Shown here: one piece after another, positions 36,617 through 49,633 of the stretch | How the letters are laid out: every line of letters starts with the position of its first letter | Position numbering within the stretch: position 1 is the stretch's first letter | Source: Petrolisthes cinctipes | Lineage: Eukaryota; Arthropoda; Malacostraca; Decapoda; Porcellanidae | Assembly (NCBI GenBank): GCA_033782935.1 | Contig: JAWQEG010000369.1 | Span: forward strand, 2,051,501 to 2,115,500 | Direction: 5' to 3' | Length of the DNA: 64,000 nt | Made by a program: the position numbers and the translations under genes | Notes under the pieces: model-generated | The model's input: the letters and a program-made list of their open reading frames with translations, nothing else | What the model was told of the DNA's origin: nothing | The model's database searches: none

Positions 36617-39600
36617 CGATTTTTAGCATGTTTTTAGCCTATATTTTGAAAATATTCTAGCACTGTACAGATTGCTTCTGGGACCCCAAAATATTGAATT
36701 TTCGGGTATTTTGAGCCTGAATTTGAGATATAAACGGGTACAGAAGATACATGCACATATTGACTTTGGGCACCAAAAATATCGATTTTCAGCATGTTTT
36801 GGGCCTGAATTTTGAAAATACTCTAACACTGAGTAGGCATGTACAGATCGCTTCTGGGACCCCAAAATATCGAATTTTCGGGTGTTTAGGGCCAGAATTT
36901 GAGATATAAACGGGTACAGAAGATGCATGCACATATCGACTTTTGGGCACCTAAAAGATCGATTTTCAGTATGTTTTTGGCCTGTATTTTGAAAATACTC
37001 TAACACGGAGTAGGCATGTACAGATACCTTCTGGGACCTCTAAATATCAATTTATCGGGTGTTTTGGGACTGAATTTGAGATATCGATTTTTTGGCACCT
37101 AAAATGTCGATTTTTAGCATGTTTTTAGCCTATATTTTGAAAATATTCTAGCACTGTGTAGGCATGTACAGATTGCTTCTGGGACCCCAAAATATTGAAT
37201 TTTCGGGTGTTTTGAGCCTGAATTTGAGATATAAACGGGTACAGAAGATACATGCACATATTGACTTTGGGCATCTAAAATATCGATTTTCAGCATGTTT
37301 TGGGCCTGTATTTTGAAAATACTCTAACACTGAGTAGGCATGTACAGATTGCTTCTGGGACCCCAAAATATTGAATTTTCGGGTGTTTTGAGCCTGAATT
37401 TGAGATATAAACGGGTACAGAAGATGCATGCACATATCGACTTTTGGGCACCTAAAAGATCGATTTTCAGTATGTTTTTGGCCTGTATTTTGAAAATACT
37501 CTAAAACGGAGTAGGCATGTACAGATCGTTTCTGGGACCCCTAAATATCGAATTTTCGGGTCTTTTGTGACTGAATTTGAGATATCGACTTTTTGGCACT
37601 TAAAAGATCGATTTTTAGCATGTTTTTAGCCTATATTTTGAAAATATTCTAGCACTGTACAGATTGCTTCTGGGACCCCAAAATATTGAAATTTCGGGTG
37701 TTTTGAGCCTGAATTTGAGATATAAACGGGTACAGAAGATACATGCACATATTGACTTTGGGCATCTAAAATATCGATTTTCAGCATGTTTTGGGACTGT
37801 ATTTTGAAAATACTCTAACACTGAGTAGGCATGTACAGATTGCTTCTGGGACCCCAAAATATTGAATTTTCGGGTGTTTTGAGCCTGAATTTGAGATATA
37901 AACGGGTACTGAAGATGCATGCACATATCGACTTTTGTGCACCTAAAAGACCGATTTTCAGTATGTGTTTTGCATGTATTTTGAAAATACTCTAACACGG
38001 AGTAGGCATGTACAGATCGCTTCTGGGACCCCTACATATCGAATTTTCGGGTGTTTTGGGACTGAATTTGAGATATCGACTTTTTGGCACCTAAAAGATC
38101 GATTTTTAGCATGTTTTTAGCCTATATTTTGAAAATATTCTAGCACTGTACAGATTGCTTCTGGGACCCAAAAATATTAAATTTTCGGGTGTTTTGAGCC
38201 TGAATTTGAGATATAAATGGGTACAGAAGATACATGCACATATTGACTTTGGGCACCAAAAATATCGATTTTCAGCATGTTTTGGGCCTGAATTTTGAAA
38301 ATACTCTAACACTGAGTAGGCATGTACAGATTGCTTCTGGGACCCCAAAATATTGAATTTTCGGGTGTTTTGAGCCTGAATTTGAGATATAAACGGGTAC
38401 TGAAGATGCATGCACATATCGACTTATGTGCACCTAAAAGATCGATTTTCAGTATGTTTTGAGCATGTATTTTGAAAATACTCTAACACGGAGTAGGCAT
38501 GTACAGATCGCTTCTGGGACCCCTACATATCGAATTTTCGGGTGTTTTGGGACTGAATTTGAGATATCGACTTTTTGGCACCTAAAAGATCGATTTTTAG
38601 CATGTTTTTAGCCTATATATTGAAAATATTCTAGCACTGGGTAGGCATGTACAGATTGCTTCTGGGAACCCAAGATATTGAATTTTCGGGTGTTTTGAGG
38701 CTGAATTTGAGATATAAACGGGTACAGAAGATACATGCACATATTGACTTTGGGCACCAAAAATATAGATTTTCAGCATGTTTTGGGCCTGAATTTTGAA
38801 AATACTCTAACACGGAGTAGGCATGTACAGATCGCTTCTGGGACCCCAAAATATCGAATTTTCGGGTGTTTAGGGCCAGAATTTGAGATATAAACGGGTA
38901 CAGAAGATGCATGCACATATCGACTTTTGGGCACCTAAAAGATCGATTTTCAGTATGTTTTTGGCCTGTATTTTGAAAATACTCTAACACGGAGTAGGCA
39001 TGTACAGATCGCTTCTGAGACCCCTAAATATCGAATTTTCGGGTGTTTTGGGACTGAATTTGAGATATCGACTTTTTGGCACTTAAAAGATCGATTTTTA
39101 GCATGTTTTTAGCCTATATTTTGAAAATATTCTAGCACTGTACAGATTGCTTCTGGGACCCCAAAATATTGAATTTTCGGGTGTTTTGAGCCTGAATTTG
39201 AGATATAAACGGGTACAGAAGATACATGCACAAATTGACTTTGGGCATCTAAAATATCGATTTTCAGCATGTTTTGGGCCTGTATTTTGAAAATACTCTA
39301 ACACTGAGTAGGCATGTACAGATCGCTTCTGGGACCACAAAAAAAAGAATTTTCGGGTGTTTAGGGCCAGAATTTGAGATATAAACGGGTACAGAAGATA
39401 CATGCACATATCGACTTTTGGGTACCTAAGAGATCGATTTTCAGTATGTTTTTGGCCTGTATTTTGAAAATACTCTAACACGGAGTAGGCATGTACAGAT
39501 ACCTTCTGGGACCTCTAAATATCGTATTTTCGGGTGTTTTGGGACTGAAATTGAGATATCGATTTTTTGGCACCTAAAATGTCGATTTTTAGCATGTTTT

Positions 39601-42067
39601 TATCCTATATTTTGAAAATATTCTACCACTGTGTAGGCATGTACAGATTGCTTCTGGGACCACAAAATATTGAATTTTCGAGTGTTTTGAGCCTGAATTT
39701 GAGATATAAACGGGTACAGAAGATACATGCACATATTGACTTTGGGCATCTAAAATATCGATTTTCAGCGTGTTTTGGGCCTGTATTTTGAAAATACTCT
39801 AACACTGAGTAGGCATGTACAGATCGCTTCTGGGACCACAAAAAAAAGAATTTTCGGGTGTTTAAGGCCAGAATTTGAGATATAAACGGGTACAGAAGAT
39901 GCATGCACATATCGACTTTTGGGTACCTAAGAGATCGATTTTCAGTATGTTTTTGGCCTGTATTTTGAAAATACTCTAACACGGAGTAGGCATGTACAGA
40001 TACCTTCTGGGACCTCTAAATATCGTATTTTCGGGTGTTTTGGGACTGAATTTGAGATATCGATTTTTTGGCACCTAAAATGTCGATTTTTAGCATGTTT
40101 TTAGCCTATATTTTGAAAATATTCTAGCACTGTGTAGGCATGTACAGATTGCTTCTGGGACCCCAAAATATTGAATTTTCGGGTGTTTTGAGCCTGAATT
40201 TGAGATATAAACGGGTACAGAAGATACATGCACATATTGACTTTGGGCATCTAAAATATCGATTTTCAGCATGTTTTGGGCCTGTATTTTGAAAATACTC
40301 TAACACTGAGTAGGCATGTACAGATTGCTTCTGGGACCCCAAAATATTGAATTTTCGGGTGTTTTGAGCCTGAATTTGAGATATAAACGGGTACTGAAGA
40401 TGCATGCACATATCGACTTTTGTGCACCTAAAAGATCGATTTTCAGTATGATTTGCGCATGTATTTTGAAAATACTCTAACACGGAGTAGGCATGTACAG
40501 ATCGCTTCTGGGACCCCTAAATATCGAATTTTCGGGTGTTTTGGGACTGAATTTGAGATATCGACTTTTTGGCACCTAAAAGATCGATTTTTAGCATGTT
40601 TTTAGCCTATATTTTGAAAATATTCTAGCACTGTACAGATTGCTTCTGGGACCCCAAAATATTGAATTTTCAGGTGTTTTGAGCCTGAATTTGAGATATA
40701 AACGGGTACAGAAGATACATGCACATATTGACTTTGGGCACCAAAAATATCAATTTTCAGCATGTTTTGGGCCTGAATTTTGAAAATACTCTAACACTGA
40801 GTAGGCATGTACAGATCGCTTCTGGGACCCCAAAATATCGAATTTTCGGGTGTTTAGGGCAAGAATATGAGATATAAACGGGTACAGAAGATGCATGCAC
40901 ATATCGACTTTTGGGCACCTAAAAGATCGATTTTCAGTATGTTTTTGGCCTGTATTTTGAAAATACTCTAACACGGAGTAGGCATGTACAGATACCTTCT
41001 GGGACCCCTAAATATCGATTTATCGGGTGTTTTGGGACTGAATTTGAGATATCGATTTTTTGGCACCTAAAATGTCGATTTTTAGCATGTTTTTAGCCTA
41101 TATTTTGAAAATATTCTAGCACTGTACAGATTGCTTCTGGGACCCCAAAATATTGAATTTTCGGGTGTTTTGAGCCTGAATTTGAGATATAAACGGGTAC
41201 AGAAGATACATGCACATATTGACTTTGGGCATCTAAAATATCGATTTTCAGCATGTTTTGGGCCTGTATTTTGAAAATACTCTAACACTGAGTAGGCATG
41301 TACAGATCGCTTCTGGGACCCCAAAACATCGAATTTTCGGGTGTTTAGGGCCAGAATTTGAGATATAAACGGGTACAGAAGATGCATGCACATATCGACT
41401 TTTGGGCACCTAAAAGATCGATTTTCAGTATGTTTTTGGCCTGTATTTTGAAAATACTCTAACACGGAGTAGGCATGTACAGATACCTTATGGGACCTCT
41501 AAATATCAATTTATCGGGTGTTTTGGGACTGAATTTGAGATATCGATTTTTTGGCACCTAAAATGTCGATTTTTAGCATGTTTTTAGCCTATATTTTGAA
41601 AATATTCTATCACTGTGTAGGCATGTACAGATTGCTTCTGGGACCCCAAAATATTGAATTTTCGGGTGTTTTGAGCCTGAATTTGAGATATAAACGGGTA
41701 CAGAAGATACATGCACATATTGACTTTGGGCATCTAAAATATCGATTTTCAGCATGTTTTGGGCCTGTATTTTGAAAATACTCTAACACTGAGTAGGCAT
41801 GTACAGATTGCTTCTGGGACCCCAAAATATTGAATTTTCGGGTGTTTTGAGCCTGAATTTGAGATATAAACGGGTACTGAAGATGCATGCACATATCGAC
41901 TTATGTGCACCTAAAAGATCGATTTTCAGTATGTTTTGAGCATGTATTTTGAAAATACTCTAACACGGAGTAGGCATGTACAGATCGCTTCTGGGACCCC
42001 TACATATCGAATTTTCGGGTGTTTTGGGACTGAATTTGAGATATCGACTTTTTGGCACCTAAAAGAT
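36617..42067 (+). repeat. Regular run of eleven trimers
   Basis: Unit starts 36617, 37108, 37609, 38100, 38591, 39092, 39583, 40084, 40585, 41076 and 41567; lengths 491 or 501 only. With 55588-62053 this is the most regular stretch of the window. Types I and II mix, and chimeras are common. Confidence 0.9.
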
Positions 42068-43523
42068 CGATTTTTAGCATGTTTTTAGCCTATATTTTGA
42101 AAATATTCTAGCACTGGGTAGGCATGTACAGATTGCTTCTGGGACCCCAAAATATTGAATTTTCGGGTGTTTTGAGGCTGAATTTGAGATATAAACGGGT
42201 ACAGAAGATACATGCACATATTGACTTTGGGCACCAAAAATATAGATTTTCAGCATGTTTTAGGCCTGAATTTTGAAAATACTCTAACACGGAGTAGGCA
42301 TGTACAGATCGTTTCTGGGACCCCTAAATATCGAATTTTCGGGTGTTTTGGGACTGAATTTGAGATATCGACTTTTTGGCACTTAAAAGATCGATTTTTA
42401 GCATGTTTTTAGCCTATATTTTGAAAATATTCTAGCACTGTACAGATTGCTTCTGGGACCCCAAAATATTGAATTTTCGGGTGTTTTGAGCCTGAATTTG
42501 AGATATAAACGGGTACAGAAGATACATGCACATATTGACTTTGGGCATCTAAAATATCGATTTTCAGCATGTTTTGGGCCTGTATTTTGAAAATACTCTA
42601 ACACTGAGTAGGCATGTACAGATTGCTTCTGGGACCCCAAAATATTGAATTTTCGGGTGTTTTGAGCCTGAATTTGAGATATAAACGGGTACTGAAGATG
42701 CATGCACCTATCGACTTTTGTGCACCTAAAAGATCGATTTTCAGTATGTGTTGAGCATGTATTTTGAAAATACTCTAACACGGAGTAGGCATGTACAGAT
42801 CGCTTCTGGGACCCCTACATATCGAATTTTCGTGTGTTTTGGGACTGAATTTGAGATATCGACTTTTTGGCACCTAAAAGATCGATTTTTAGCATGTTTT
42901 TAGCCTATATTTTGAAAATATTCTAGCACTGGGTAGGCATGTACAGATTGCTTCTGGGACCCCAAAATATTGAATTTTCGGGTGTTTTGAGGCTGAATTT
43001 GAGATATAAACGGGTACAGAAGATGCATGCACATATCGACTTTTGGGCACCTAAAAGATCGATTTTCAGTATGTTTTTGGCCTGTATTTTGAAAATACTC
43101 TAACACTGAGTAGGCATGTACAGATCGCTTCTGGGACCCCAAAATATCGAATTTTCGGGTGTTTTGGGACTGAATTTGAGATATCGACTTTTTGGCACTT
43201 AAAAGATCGATTTTTAGCATGTTTTTAGCCTATATTTTGAAAATATTCTAGCACTGTACAGATTGCTTCTGGGACCCCAAAATATTGAATTTTCGGGTGT
43301 TTTGAGCCTGAATTTGAGATATAAACGGGTACTGAAGATGCATGCACATATCGACTTTTGTGCACCTAATAGATCGATTTTCAGTATGTTTTGAGCATGT
43401 ATTTTTGAAAATACTCTAACACGGAGTAGGCATGTACAGATCGCTTCTGGGACCCCTAAATATCGAATTTTCGGGTGTTTTGGTACTGAATTTGAGATAT
43501 CGACTTTTTGGCACCTAAAAGAT
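42068..43523 (+). repeat. Irregular block: three dimers and one trimer
   Basis: Units: dimer 42068 (324), trimer 42392 (491), dimer 42883 (325), dimer 43208 (316). Each dimer has a different hybrid monomer, so they are separate losses and not copies of one. Confidence 0.85.
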
Positions 43524-45487
43524 CGATTTTTAGCATGTTTTTAGCCTATATTTTGAAAATATTCTAGCACTGTACAGATTGCTTCTGGGACCCCAAAATA
43601 TTGAAATTTCGGGTGTTTTGAGCCAGAATTTGAGATATAAACGGGTACAGAAGATACATGCACATATTGACTTTGGGCACCAAAAATATCAATTTTCAGC
43701 ATGTTTTGGGCCTGAATTTTGAAAATACTCTAACACTGAGTAGGCATGTACAGATCGCTTCTGGGACCCCAAAATATCGAATTTTCGGGTGTTTAGGGCC
43801 AGAATTTGAGATATAAACGGGTACAGAAGATGCATGCACATATCGACTTTTGTGCACCTAATAGATCGATTTTCAATATGTTTTGAGCATGTATTTTGAA
43901 AATACTCTAACACGGAGTAGGCATGTACAGATCGCTTCTGGGACCCCTAAATATCGAATTTTCGGGTGTTTTGGGACTGAATTTGAGATATCGACTTTTT
44001 GGCACCTAAAAGATCGATTTTTAGCATGTTTTTAGCCTATATTTTGAAAATATTCTAGCACTGTACAGATTGCTTCTGGGACCCCAAAATATTGAATTTT
44101 CGGGTGTTTTGAGCCTGAATTTGAGATATAAACGGGTACAGAAGATACATGCACATATTGACTTTGGGCACCAAAAATATCAATTTTCAGCATGTTTTGG
44201 GACTGAATTTTGAAAATACTCTAACACTGAGTAGGCATGTACAGATCGCTTCTGGGACCCCAAAATATCGAATTTTCGGGTGTTTAGGGCAAGAATATGA
44301 GATATAAACGGGTACAGAAGATGCATGCACATATCGACTTTTGGGCACCTAAAAGATCGATTTTCAGTATGTTTTTGGCCTGTATTTTGAAAATACTCTA
44401 ACACGGAGTAGGCATGTACAGATACCTTCTGGGACCTCTAAATATCGATTTATCGGGTGTTTTGGGACTGAATTTGAGATATCGATTTTTTGGCACCTAA
44501 AATGTCGATTTTTAGCATGTTTTTAGCCTATATTTTGAAAATATTCTAGCACTGTACAGATTGCTTCTGGGACCCCAAAATATTGAATTTTCGGGTGTTT
44601 TGAGCCTGAATTTGAGATATAAACGGGTACAGAAGATACATGCACATATTGACTTTGGGCATCTAAAATATCGATTTTCAGCATGTTTTGGGCCTGTATT
44701 TTGAAAATACTCTAACACTGAGTAGGCATGTACAGATCGCTTCTGGGACCCCAAAACATCGAATTTTCGGGTGTTTAGGGCCAGAATTTGAGATATAAAC
44801 GGGTACAGAAGATGCATGCACATATCGACTTTTGGGCACCTAAAAGATCGATTTTCAGTATGTTTTTGGCCTGTATTTTGAAAATACTCTAACACGGAGT
44901 AGGCATGTACAGATACCTTATGGGACCTCTAAATATCAATTTATCGGGTGTTTTGGGACTGAATTTGAGATATCGATTTTTTGGCACCTAAAATGTCGAT
45001 TTTTAGCATGTTTTTAGCCTATATTTTGAAAATATTCTAGCACTGTACAGATTGCTTCTGGGACCCCAAAATATTGAATTTTCGGGTGTTTTGAGCCTGA
45101 ATTTGAGATATAAACGGGTACAGAAGATACATGCACATATTGACTTTGGGCATCTAAAATATCGATTTTCAGCATGTTTTGGGCCTGTATTTTGAAAATA
45201 CTCTAACACTGAGTAGGCATGTACAGATTGCTTCTGTTACCCCAAAATATTGAATTTTCGGGTGTTTTGAGCCTGAATTTGAGATATAAACGGGTACAGA
45301 AGATGCATGCACATATCGACTTATGTGCACCTAAAAGATCGATTTTCAGTATGTTTTGAGCATGTATTTTGAAAATACTCTAACACGGAGTAGGCATGTA
45401 CAGATCGCTTCTGGGACCCCTACATATCGAATTTTCGGGTGTTTTGGGACTGAATTTGAGATATCGACTTTTTGGCACCTAAAAGAT
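43524..45487 (+). repeat. Four trimers of 491
   Basis: Unit starts 43524, 44015, 44506 and 44997; all carry the 10-base deletion. Units 44015 and 44506 repeat 40585 and 41076 at a distance of 3430 bases. Confidence 0.89.
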
Positions 45488-46165
45488 CGATTTTTAGCAT
45501 GTTTTTAGCCTATATTTTGAAAATATTCTAGCACTGGGTAGGCATGTACAGATTGCTTCTGGGACCCCAAAATATTGAATTTTCGGATGTTTTGAGGCTG
45601 AATTTGAGATATAAACGGGTACAGAAGATACATGCACATATTGACTTTGGGCACCAAAAATATAGATTTTCAGCATGTTTTGGGCCTGAATTTTGAAAAT
45701 ACTCTAACACGGAGTAGGCATGTACAGATCGCTTCTGGGACCCCAAAATATCGAATTATCGGGTGTTTAGGGCCAGAATTTGAGATATAAACGGGTACAG
45801 AAGATGCATGCACATATCGACTTTTGGGCACCTAAAAGATCGATTTTCAGTATGTTTTTGGCCTGTATTTTTAAAATACTCTAACACGGAGTAGGCATGT
45901 ACAGATTGCTTCTGGGACCCCAAAATATTGAATTTTCGGGTGTTTTGAGCCTGAATTTGAGATATAAACGGGTACAGAAGATGCATGCACATATCGACTT
46001 TTGGGCACCTAAAAGATCGATTTTCAGTATGTTTTTGGCCTGTATTTTGAAAATACTCTAACACGGAGTAGGCATGTACAGATCGTTTCTGGGACCCCTA
46101 AATATCGAATTTTCGGGTGTTTTGGGACTGAATTTGAGATATCGACTTTTTGGCACCTAAAAGAT
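45488..46165 (+). repeat. Tetramer unit, 678 bases
   Basis: cactgggtagg first monomer, E, a hybrid with gattgcttctgggacccc and the full 29-base segment, then the short third monomer. Confidence 0.85.
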
Positions 46166-47147
46166 CGATTTTTAGCATGTTTTTAGCCTATATTTTGAAA
46201 ATATTCTAGCACTGTACAGATTGCTTCTGGGACCCCAAAATATTGAATTTTCGGGTGTTTTGAGCCTGAATTTGAGATATAAACGGGTACAGAAGATACA
46301 TGCACATATTGACTTTGGGCACCAAAAATATCGATTTTCAGCATGTTTTGGGCCTGAATTTTGAAAATATTCTAACACTGAGTAGGCATGTACAGATCGC
46401 TTCTGGGACCCCAAAATATCGAATTTTCGGGTGTTTAGGGCCAGAATTTGAGATATAAACGGGTACAGAAGATGCATGCACATATCGACTTTTGGGCACC
46501 TAAAAGATCGATTTTCAGTATGTTTTTGGCCTGTATCTTGAAAATACTCTAACACGGAGTAGGCATGTACAGATACCTTATGGGACCTCTAAATATCAAT
46601 TTATCGGGTGTTTTGGGACTGAATTTGAGATATCGATTTTTTGGCACCTAAAATGTCGATTTTTAGCATGTTTTTAGCCTATATTTTGAAAATATTCTAG
46701 CACTGTACAGATTGCTTCTGGGACCCCAAAATATTGAATTTTCGGGTGTTTTGAGCCTGAATTTGAGATATAAACGGGTACAGAAGATACATGCACATAT
46801 TGACTTTGGGCATCTAAAATATCGATTTTCAGCATGTTTTGGGCCTGTATTTTGAAAATACTCTAACACTGAGTAGGCATGTACAGATTGCTTCTGGGAC
46901 CCCAAAATATTGAATTTTCGGGTGTTTTGAGCCTGAATTTGAGATATAAACGGGTACTGAAGATGCATGCACATATCGACTTATGTGCACCTAAAAGATC
47001 GATTTTCAGTATGTTTTGAGCATGTCTTTTGAAAATACTCTAACACGGAGTAGGCATGTACAGATCGCTTCTGGGACCCCTACATATCGAATTTTCGGGT
47101 GTTTTGGGACTGAATTTGAGATATCGACTTTTTGGCACCTAAAAGAT
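46166..47147 (+). repeat. Two trimers (491, 491)
   Basis: Unit starts 46166 and 46657, type II then type I. Confidence 0.89.
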
Positions 47148-48002
47148 CGATTTTTAGCATGTTTTTAGCCTATATTTTGAAAATATTCTAGCACTGGGTA
47201 GGCATGTACAGATTGCTTCTGGGACCCCAAAATATTGAATTTTCGGGTGTTTTGAGGATGAATTTGAGATATAAACGGGTACAGAAGATACATGCACATA
47301 TTGACTTTGGGCACCAAAAATATAGATTTTCAGCATGTTTTGGGCCTGAATTTTGAAAATACTCTAACACGGAGTAGGCATGTACAGATCGCTTCTGGGA
47401 CCCCAAAATATCGAATTATCGGGTGTTTAGGGCCAGAATTTGAGATATAAACGGGTACAGAAGATGCATGCACATATCGACTTTTGGGCACCTAAAAGAT
47501 CGATTTTCAGTATGTTTTTGGCCTGTATTTTGAAAATACTCTAACACGGAGTAGGCATGTACAGATTGCTTCTGGGACCCCAAAATATTGAATTTTCGGG
47601 TGTTTTGAGCCTGAATTTGAGATATAAACGGGTACAGAAGATGCATGCACATATCGACTTTTGGGCACCTAAAAGATCGATTTTCAGTATGTTTTTGGCC
47701 TGTATTTTGAAAATACTCTAACACTGAGTAGGCATGTACAGATTGCTTCTGGGACCCCAAAATATTGAATTTTCGGGTGTTTTGAGCCTGAATTTGAGAT
47801 ATAAACGGGTACTGAAGATGCATGCACCTATCGACTTTTGTGCACCTAAAAGATCGATTTTCAGTATGTGTTGAGCATGTATTTTGAAAATACTCTAACA
47901 CGGAGTAGGCATGTACAGATCGCTTCTGGGACCCCTACATATCGAATTTTCGGGTGTTTTGGGACTGAATTTGAGATATCGACTTTTTGGCACCTAAAAG
48001 AT
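47148..48002 (+). repeat. Pentamer unit, 855 bases
   Basis: One 176-base monomer, three of 177 and one of 148. Its first monomers match the tetramer at 45488 with one further 177-base monomer, so the two units are related by gain or loss of a single monomer. Confidence 0.85.
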
Positions 48003-49485
48003 CGATTTTTAGCATGTTTTTAGCCTATATTTTGAAAATATTCTAGCACTGTTCAGATTGCTTCTGGGACCCCAAAATATTGAATTTTCGGGTGTTTTGA
48101 GCCTGAATTTGAGATATAAACGGGTACAGAAGATACATGCACATATTGACTTTGGGCACCAAAAATATCAATTTTCAGCATGTTTTGGGCCTGAATTTTG
48201 AAAATACTCTAACACGGAGTAGGCATGTACAGATCGCTTCTGGGACCCCAAAATATCGAATTTTCGGGTGTTTAGGGCCAGAATTTGAGATATAAACGGG
48301 TACAGAAGATGCATGCACATATCGACTTTTGGGCACCTAAAAGATCGATTTTCAGTATGTTTTTGGCCTGTATTTTGAAAATACTCTAACACGGAGTAGG
48401 CATGTACAGATACCTTCTGGGACCTCTAAATATCGATTTATCGGGTGTTTTGGGACTGAATTTGAGATATCGATTTTTTGGCATCTAAAATGTCGATTTT
48501 TAGCATGTTTTTAGCCTATATTTTGAAAATATTCTAGCACTGTACAGATTGCTTCTGGGACCCCAAAATATTGAATTTTCGGGTGTTTTGAGCCTGAATT
48601 TGAGATATAAACGGGTACAGAAGATACATGCACATATTGACTTTGGGCATCTAAAATATCGATTTTCAGCATGTTTTGGGCCTGTATTTTGAAAATACTC
48701 TAACACTGAGTAGGCATGTACAGATTGCTTCTGGGACCCCAAAATATTGAATTTTCGGGTGTTTTGAGCCTGAATTTGAGATATAAACGGGTACTGAAGA
48801 TGCATGCACATATCGACTTAAGTGCACCTAAAAGATCGATTATCAGTATGTTTTGAGCATGTATTTTGAAAATACTCTAACACGGAGTAAGCATGTACAG
48901 ATCGCTTCTGGGACCCCTACATATCGAATTTTCGGGTGTTTTGGGACTGAATTTGAGATATCGACTTTTTGGCACCTAAAAGATCGATTTTTAGCATGTT
49001 TTTAGCCTATATTTTGAAAATATTCTAGCACTGGGTAGGCATGTACAGATTGCTTCTGGGACCCCAAAATATTGAATTTTCGGGTGTTTTGAGGCTGAAT
49101 TTGAGATATAAACGGGTACAGAAGATACATGCACATATTGACTTTGGGCACCAAAAATATCGATTTTCAGCATGTTTTGGGCCTGAATTTTGAAAATACT
49201 CTAACACGGAGTAGGCATGTACAGATCGCTTCTGGGACCCCAAAATATCGAATTTTCGGGTGTTTAGGGCCAGAATTTGAGATATAAACGGGTACAGAAG
49301 ATGCATGCACATATCGACTTTTGGGCACCTAAAAGATCGATTTTCAGTATGTTTTTGGCCTGTATTTTGAAAATACTCTAACACGGAGTAGGCATGTACA
49401 GATACCTTCTGGGACCTCTAAATATCGAATTTTCGGGTGTTTTGGGACTGAATTTGAGATATCGATTTTTTGGCACCTAAAATGT
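48003..49485 (+). repeat. Three trimers (491, 491, 501)
   Basis: Unit starts 48003, 48494 and 48985. The first begins cactgttcag, a single substitution in the deletion form. Confidence 0.88.
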
Positions 49486-49633
49486 CGATTTTTAGCATGT
49501 TTTTAGCCTATATTTTGAAAATATTCTAGCACTGTGTAGGCATGTACAGATTGCTTCTGGGACCCCTACATATCGAATTTTCGGGTGTTTTGGGACTGAA
49601 TTTGAGATATCGACTTTTTGGCACGTAAAAGAT
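49486..49633 (+). repeat. Single monomer unit, 148 bases
   Basis: A first-monomer start (cactgtgtaggcatgtacag) joined to a C end with the cctacatatcg variant. It is a separate event from the 11267/18848/21308 group, which reads tcggttttttgg. Confidence 0.86.
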
